A DNA stretch of 64,000 nt, from contig NC_020891.1 in the NCBI RefSeq assembly GCF_000355695.1, forward strand, positions 2,999,597 through 3,063,596, read 5' to 3'. Below the pieces are notes generated by a model that did no database searches, was not told the origin of the DNA, and worked only from the letters and a program-made list of their open reading frames with translations. The stretch comes from Clavibacter nebraskensis NCPPB 2581 (GTDB lineage Bacteria > Actinomycetota > Actinomycetes > Actinomycetales > Microbacteriaceae). Below, piece after piece: positions 59,949 through 64,000 of this stretch. Position 1 is the first letter of the stretch, and each line of letters opens with the position of its first letter. Position numbers and translations under genes: made by a program.

Positions 59949-59964
59949 TGTTTCACGTGGAACA
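59949..59964. other. parS site 1 (one mismatch)
   Basis: TGTTTCACGTGGAACA matches the 16-bp parS consensus with one substitution in the palindrome. It lies between parA and rsmG. Confidence 0.85.
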
Positions 59965-60044
59965 TCCTGTCTCCGATTGGATCGCTCCCCGCAGCTAAAG
60001 CACTCACCATCAGCAATTTTCCTTGGAAGGAACGCATTGAGACA

Positions 60045-60680
60045 TCACGCGACCCGTGCCCGGATCACACGCGTCACCTCGTCTACCTGGCCGGAACCGA
60101 GTGTGATGACGTCGATGTCCTCGAGGTGGTATTTGCGAATGGCCTTGCTTGCGGCTTCGACCTCGCGCTCCGCATTCGCCCCCTTCATCAGCACCAACTC
60201 GCCTCCCGTCTTCACGAGGGGCACCGTCAGTGGAATCAACTTGGAGAAGGCACTGACCGCTCGAGCCGTCACCTGATCCAAGCTGTACTCGGTCGCCACG
60301 TCCTCGGCGCGGGCCCGACGAACCTGCACGTTCTGCAACTCGAGATGGGCTACCTGCTCCTCGAGCCACGCCACTCGACGCTCCATCGGTTCGATCAGCA
60401 CGAAGTCCACGTCGGGACGGGCTATGGCGATAACCAGCCCCGGGAGTCCAGCGCCCGTGCCGATGTCGCCGACCAAGCCCGGTGCCAGGAGCGGGGCGAC
60501 CAGCACCGAATTGATGATGTGACGAGTCCACAGCCGTGGAGGCTCGAGCGGACCGATGAGCCCCAGCTCCTCTCCCCTGCTCCCGAGCTGAGAAGCGAAT
60601 TCCCGTGCGACGGGCATGCGGTCACCGAACAGCGACTCGGCGACCTGCGGTTCCGGTTCGACGGTCGTGTGTTCGGGCAT
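60045..60680 (-). CDS. rsmG: 16S rRNA (guanine-N7) methyltransferase RsmG (GidB)
   Basis: A 211-residue SAM-dependent methyltransferase that modifies G527 of 16S rRNA. The Rossmann motif is VGDIGTGAGLPGLVIAI near residue 73, followed by VLIEPMERRVAWLEEQ and the later ARAVSAFSKLIPL. ATG 60680 is used; longer frames are non-coding. The gene sits between parS sites in the conserved order jag-rsmG-parA. Loss in other bacteria gives low-level streptomycin resistance. Confidence 0.94.
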   Translation of the reverse strand: MPEHTTVEPEPQVAESLFGDRMPVAREFASQLGSRGEELGLIGPLEPPRLWTRHIINSVLVAPLLAPGLVGDIGTGAGLPGLVIAIARPDVDFVLIEPMERRVAWLEEQVAHLELQNVQVRRARAEDVATEYSLDQVTARAVSAFSKLIPLTVPLVKTGGELVLMKGANAEREVEAASKAIRKYHLEDIDVITLGSGQVDEVTRVIRARVA

Positions 60681-60850
60681 CGCATGTCCATCCTGTGATC
60701 GGTGGCCCAACCGAGCCCGTCAGGCGCCATCACGTGACTCAATTGACCTAATAATGGTCACGATCTACCGCCCGTGCGAGTTTAGCGTCGATCACCGAGT
60801 CGCTCGACATCCCTCGACCTGTGGCCCCTGGTTGTGCCCGAGCCTTGGCA

Positions 60851-60866
60851 CGTTTCACGTGAAACG
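60851..60866. other. parS site 2 (perfect core)
   Basis: CGTTTCACGTGAAACG contains the perfect core GTTTCACGTGAAAC. It lies in the gap between rsmG and jag. Confidence 0.93.
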
Positions 60867-60954
60867 ACGTTACGGGATCAGACGCACCGTAGCGGGCTGC
60901 GATCATCATTCGGGTCGCGCATGCGCGTCCGCACACGGCACGCCCGAATGAACG

Positions 60955-60970
60955 CGTTTCACGTGAAACA
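60955..60970. other. parS site 3 (perfect core)
   Basis: CGTTTCACGTGAAACA contains the perfect core GTTTCACGTGAAAC, 104 bp from site 2. Confidence 0.93.
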
Positions 60971-61198
60971 TCTGCTCCCACTCTCCGTCAGGACGAAGGC
61001 GGACTCAGGCGGCAGACGAGCCGAACGGTCGAGCAGTCAACCAGCCAAGACACACCGCCTTCCGATGCCCTAGCGCGGCGGCGCGATCTCAGGTAGTGGG
61101 ACGACGCTCGATCTACATCTGTTGCCGCTGTGGCTGCCGCTTGGTAACACGACCGTACTCAATCCGAGATCCACCACGACCGTCGCCGGGTGCACGAA

Positions 61199-61222
61199 AG
61201 GCCCGGTCGAAGGACCGGGCCT
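61199..61222 (-). terminator. Hairpin terminator after jag
   Basis: AGGCCCGGTC (61199-61208) pairs with GACCGGGCCT (61213-61222) around a GAAG loop, 16 nt downstream of the jag stop on the minus strand. It ends the yidC-jag transcript. Confidence 0.8.
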
Positions 61223-61237
61223 CTCACGCGCCTGCTC

Positions 61238-61762
61238 TCACGCCTTCGTGATCACCGTATGCCGGTCACGTCCCTCGCCTTCGGACTCGGACGTGTAACC
61301 TCGCTCGGCCACGATGTCGTGCACGAGCTTCCGCTCATATGACGACATGGGAGGAAGCGAGGCCGTGGCGGATCCAGCGGAGATGCGCTCGATGGCCCGA
61401 TCGACCAGCTGGGCGAGCTCCACCTGCCGTGCGTCGCGTGATCCGCCGACGTCCAGAATCAGACGGCTGAAGACACCCGTCTTGTTCTGGACCGCCAGGC
61501 GGGTGAGCTCCTGAAGCGCGGTGACAGTCTCGGGCTTCGACAGCAAGCGCAGGTCCTCGGAGTCCGCAGCATCGACCGAAACGTATGCGCGGCCGCCACG
61601 CTGATCGATGTCGATGTCGCCGTCGAGGTCGCAGATGTCGAGGAGTTCCTCGATGTAGTCCGCCGCGATGTCCCCTTCGTCGACGCCGACGGACGTGGCC
61701 TCGACCTCGTCCGCGGGAAGGGAGACGCCGTCCTGATCGATGTCACTCGTCACGTCGGTCAT
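61238..61762 (-). CDS. jag: Jag/KhpB-type RNA-binding protein (KH and R3H domains)
   Basis: A 174-residue protein. After an acidic N-terminus (residues 1-35) the KH-like segment is followed by an R3H domain, seen as LVDRAIERI and PPMSSYERKLVHDIVAERG with GRDRHTVI. It binds RNA and is linked with cell division and membrane-protein insertion in other bacteria. Its ATG overlaps the yidC stop as ATGA, and a hairpin terminator follows. It is the last gene of the rpmH-rnpA-yidD-yidC-jag group. Confidence 0.92.
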   Translation of the reverse strand: MTDVTSDIDQDGVSLPADEVEATSVGVDEGDIAADYIEELLDICDLDGDIDIDQRGGRAYVSVDAADSEDLRLLSKPETVTALQELTRLAVQNKTGVFSRLILDVGGSRDARQVELAQLVDRAIERISAGSATASLPPMSSYERKLVHDIVAERGYTSESEGEGRDRHTVITKA

Positions 61763-62721
61763 CGGCTCTTGGATCCCGCCTGCTTCTTGGCGCGGTTCTT
61801 GCTCACCGGCTGCTGACGCTGGGCCGGCTTGCGCTCCTCCACGACGATGGTCGACGACTCGGCCGACGCCTCCGGAGCCACCAGCTTGCCCTTCCGGGCC
61901 AGGCGGGCTTCGCGCGCACGCGCCGCCTCGCTACCCGGAGTCGGCATGTTGCGGATGACGAGGAACTGCTGACCCATCGTCCAGAAGTTCGAGACCAGCC
62001 AGTAGAACATCACGCCGAGCGGGAAGGCGATGCCGGACACCGCGAACACCAGCGGGAGGATGTACAGCAGGATGCGCTGCTGCTTGAACATCGGGCTGGC
62101 CTTCGTCTCCTCGGACATGTTCTTGGCCATGATCTGCAGCTGCGTGATGAACTGCGACGCGCTCATGAGGATGACCATGGTGGTCGCGATGACGATGACG
62201 GTCACGTTGCCGTTGGCCGTGGAGATGGCGGACTGCAGAGGAGCACCGAGGAACGAGGACTCGCCGAAGGACCGGGAGAGCTGGGCGTTCAACAGGCCGA
62301 TGCCCGGGAGCTCCTCGACGGCAGCACGGTGGAGCACCGAGTAGAGCGAGAAGAAGATCGGCATCTGCAGGAGCAGAGGGAGGCAGCTGCTGAGCGGGTT
62401 GGTCCCCGTGTCCTTGTACAGGGCCATCGTCTCGCGGGACATCGCCTCGCGGGAGAACTGGTCGCGCTTGCCCTTGTACTTGTCCTGGATCTTCTTCAGC
62501 TGCGGCGCGACCTCCATCATGCGGCGCTGGTTCTTGATCTGCCGCACGAAGATCGGGATGAGCGCGGCGCGGACCACGAGCACCAGGCCCACGATCGACA
62601 GCACCCAGGTGGCGCCGTTGTCGGGATCCAGCCCGAGCGTCGTCCAGAGCGTGTGGAAGCCGACCAGGATGAGTTCGATGACCCACTTGATCGGCCACAG
62701 GATCGTTCCGAGGAAGTCCAT
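61759..62721 (-). CDS. yidC: Membrane protein insertase YidC
   Basis: A 320-residue Oxa1-type insertase. About five helices are seen. The core includes ALIPIFVRQIKNQRRMMEVA with the conserved Arg, NPLSSCLPLLLQMPIFFSLY, and FPLGVMFYWLVSNFWTMGQQ. The C-terminal tail is basic and Lys/Arg-rich, suited to ribosome binding. There is no lipobox, unlike Firmicute SpoIIIJ. The ATG 62721 is 10 nt downstream of the yidD stop. It is translationally coupled to jag. Confidence 0.94.
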   Translation of the reverse strand: MDFLGTILWPIKWVIELILVGFHTLWTTLGLDPDNGATWVLSIVGLVLVVRAALIPIFVRQIKNQRRMMEVAPQLKKIQDKYKGKRDQFSREAMSRETMALYKDTGTNPLSSCLPLLLQMPIFFSLYSVLHRAAVEELPGIGLLNAQLSRSFGESSFLGAPLQSAISTANGNVTVIVIATTMVILMSASQFITQLQIMAKNMSEETKASPMFKQQRILLYILPLVFAVSGIAFPLGVMFYWLVSNFWTMGQQFLVIRNMPTPGSEAARAREARLARKGKLVAPEASAESSTIVVEERKPAQRQQPVSKNRAKKQAGSKSR

Positions 62722-62731
62722 GAGGTGGTCG

Positions 62732-63043
62732 TTAGCCCTTTCCGTGGCTGGGTGCGACGACGAATCCGAGCCTCGTGCGTCGGTACTGCTGGACCCGGCG
62801 AGCGGGGACGTCGTCGATGCCGCCCTCCGCCCAGGGGTGGCACCGGCACACGCGCCATGCGGCGAGGAGGCCGCCGTGGACGAGCCCGTGCTCCTGGACC
62901 GCCTCGAGGCCGTACGCGGAGCAGGACGGGTAGTACCTGCAGACATCCCCGTACAGAGGGGAGACCACCCGGCGGTAGAGGCCGATCACGGCGATGGCGG
63001 CGTTCCGAGGCGCCAGGACGACGGAGGTCAGTGCCCTCTTCAT
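62732..63043 (-). CDS. yidD: Membrane-protein insertion efficiency factor YidD
   Basis: A 103-residue protein with an amphipathic N-terminus (VVLAPRNAAIAVIGLYRRVV) and the Cys-containing YidD core CRYYPSCSAYGLEAVQEHG and WRVCRCHPWAEGGIDDVP. It helps membrane-protein insertion beside YidC, though the mechanism is unclear. Its ATG overlaps the rnpA stop as ATGA, so it is translated together with rnpA. Confidence 0.93.
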   Translation of the reverse strand: MKRALTSVVLAPRNAAIAVIGLYRRVVSPLYGDVCRYYPSCSAYGLEAVQEHGLVHGGLLAAWRVCRCHPWAEGGIDDVPARRVQQYRRTRLGFVVAPSHGKG

Positions 63044-63381
63044 ATCGTCCTCACGGCCCGCGTCACGGCTGACGCCATCTCCTCCTGCAGGGTATCCCAC
63101 GGTGTCCGCTCCATGCCTGGCAGTACGCGGATCACGATGGATATGCCCGGAGGCAGGGTGTGCAGGAGCTCCGCCGACAGGGCCTTGAGTCGCCTGCGGA
63201 CCAGGTTCCGGGTGACGGCGTTGCCGACCTTCTTCGACACGATGAACCCGAATCGGGTCGGGGCATCGGCCGGTCCGGCGAGTGCCGACACGACCGCCGT
63301 GCCGGTCGTCGTCCGGCGGCCCCGTCTGACTATGGTGCGGTAGTCCGCACCGCTCGTCACGCGGTTCCGCCGAGCGAGCAC
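63040..63381 (-). CDS. rnpA: Ribonuclease P protein component
   Basis: A 113-residue basic protein that assists the RNase P RNA in trimming tRNA 5' ends. The conserved RNR motif is visible in KKVGNAVTRNLVRRRLKAL, with FGFIVSKK before it. The start is GTG at 63381, 3 nt after the rpmH stop. It overlaps yidD by 4 nt at the other end. Length is normal. Confidence 0.94.
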   Translation of the reverse strand: MLARRNRVTSGADYRTIVRRGRRTTTGTAVVSALAGPADAPTRFGFIVSKKVGNAVTRNLVRRRLKALSAELLHTLPPGISIVIRVLPGMERTPWDTLQEEMASAVTRAVRTI

Positions 63382-63384
63382 GTG

Positions 63385-63522
63385 CTACGCGGAGAGCTCG
63401 GTGCGTCCCTTGCCACGGCGGGCGGCGAGGATCGCACGACCCGCGCGGGTGCGCATGCGAAGGCGGAAGCCGTGCTTCTTGGCCTTCTTGCGGTTGTTCG
63501 GCTGGAAGGTGCGCTTGCTCAC
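63385..63522 (-). CDS. rpmH: 50S ribosomal protein L34
   Basis: A 45-residue L34 read from a GTG at 63522 to a TAG at 63385. The sequence begins (M)[20 protein letters not shown] and ends with GKGRTELSA, the standard L34 pattern of basic residues throughout. It is first in the rpmH-rnpA-yidD-yidC-jag group and marks the position next to dnaA. A GAGACTCACC-type upstream sequence gives no obvious strong ribosome binding site. Confidence 0.95.
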   Translation of the reverse strand: MSKRTFQPNNRKKAKKHGFRLRMRTRAGRAILAARRGKGRTELSA

Positions 63523-64000
63523 GGTGAGTCTCCACTCAGGTTGGTCCACAGGGCCGACGAGTGCGGCTGGGAAGATGGGGCAGCCTCGAGGGGCTGGGTC
63601 AACTGCCTAAATCTACGGGCCGGGCGGCCTGCGGTCAAACCCGTGAGCGGGATCGTGATTATCCACACAGATCGGCCATCGGCCGGTATCGACATGCCGC
63701 CGTCGATAGGGTCGATTTGTCCTGATCTCCGACAGTGGCTACCGTGTGGCGTGGCCGCGACGCGTCGGGGATCGCCCGCGCCGTGCTGACGGCCCGTTCG
63801 CACACAGGGTGGATAACCCTGTGAGTAACTATGCTGTCCGCGGTCGCGGTACCCGGATGGTCCGCACCCTCGGAGCCTCCGGGGACGGACGCCGCACGCA
63901 CGATCGCGACGCCCTTCCAGCGTCGACAGCAGTCCGCGCACCGCGTGGCGGCCCCGGCACCAGCCGTGGGACCGAGCCTGGTGACGGCAGATGGGGAAAC
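63523..64000. promoter_or_regulatory. rpmH-dnaA intergenic region with DnaA-box-like sites
   Basis: About 478 bp without a gene to the right edge. It holds an exact TTATCCACA DnaA box at 63659-63667 and near-matches TGGTCCACA (63542) and GGTGGATAA (63808). In Microbacteriaceae dnaA should begin just beyond 64000 on the plus strand, so this carries the divergent rpmH and dnaA promoters and possibly part of the origin. The actual oriC is usually between dnaA and dnaN. Confidence 0.7.

Larger units (their letters stand above)
60681..61237. other. Gene-free region carrying two parS sites
   Basis: About 557 bp between rsmG and jag. It holds two parS sites (60851 and 60955) and the jag terminator hairpin (61199-61222). 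No coding frame with a recognised domain, RNA gene or other repeat was found. Confidence 0.7.

Noticed and set aside
59895..59951. Alternative parA start at 59951
   Set aside because: That ATG lies inside a parS site and lacks a ribosome binding site, whereas the ATG at 59895 has GGAG at good spacing and gives a normal ParA length.
60748..60981. Possible 77-residue gene between rsmG and jag on the minus strand
   Set aside because: The frame spans both parS palindromes, has no ribosome binding site and shows no domain or plausible composition.

Overview
The window comes from a high-G+C actinobacterium (roughly 70-75% G+C by eye). The gene set points to Microbacteriaceae, most likely Clavibacter or a close relative. 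Supporting features are a small DUF7882-type protein, a mycothiol-type glycosyltransferase, a CopD-CtaG fusion, and the order rpsF-ssb-rpsR-rplI-dnaB ... DUF6049-murJ-trxB-trxA ... parB-parA-rsmG-jag-yidC-yidD-rnpA-rpmH-(dnaA). The taxon is an inference. The right edge lies just before dnaA, so the window is the origin-proximal part of one replichore. No rRNA, tRNA, insertion sequence, prophage or CRISPR array was seen.

Layout. 1-15.4 kb holds mostly single metabolic genes: SDR, Gfo/Idh oxidoreductase, FMN reductase, Zn alcohol dehydrogenase, manganese catalase, deoC with an M18 aminopeptidase, a DUF305 lipoprotein, a hydrolase-fold protein without its catalytic residues, membrane proteins and a PIF1-like helicase. 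15.4-19.5 kb is an iron-siderophore ABC importer split into two divergent units around a DtxR/IdeR-type iron box. 19.5-23.5 kb holds a small autoregulated-looking regulator/membrane-protein operon, a DUF998 protein and the CopD-CtaG fusion. 23.5-28.1 kb is HU followed by a zinc block: zinc-ligand-free ribosomal proteins S14, L33 and L28, a Fur/Zur regulator, and a ZnuABC importer behind a near-perfect palindrome. 28.1-32.9 kb is a branched-chain/pyruvate-type 2-oxoacid dehydrogenase operon with an adjacent aminotransferase. 33-44.5 kb is mixed: a WXG-like protein paired with a lipase-like protein, tyrosine phosphatase, purB, polyphosphate glucokinase, glycerate kinase, an MshA-like glycosyltransferase, MerR, prfC and a CHY zinc-finger protein.

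44.6-64 kb is the conserved origin-flanking core: dnaB, rplI, rpsR, ssb, rpsF, CCA-adding enzyme, DUF6049, murJ, trxB, trxA, an aminotransferase, a D-Ala-D-Ala ligase, parB, parA, rsmG, jag, yidC, yidD, rnpA and rpmH. It carries three parS sites and DnaA-box-like sequences both upstream of dnaB and in the rpmH-dnaA gap.

Two window-wide signals stand out. Many single genes have a TANNNT hexamer ending exactly 6 nt before the start codon, which implies leaderless mRNAs. The hexamer GGATCC is strongly over-represented in all reading frames, apparently overriding normal codon choice. No clearly new multi-gene system is proven. The best candidates for new biology are the WXG-like/hydrolase pair, the GGATCC excess, and a 38-residue membrane microprotein with a leaderless promoter.
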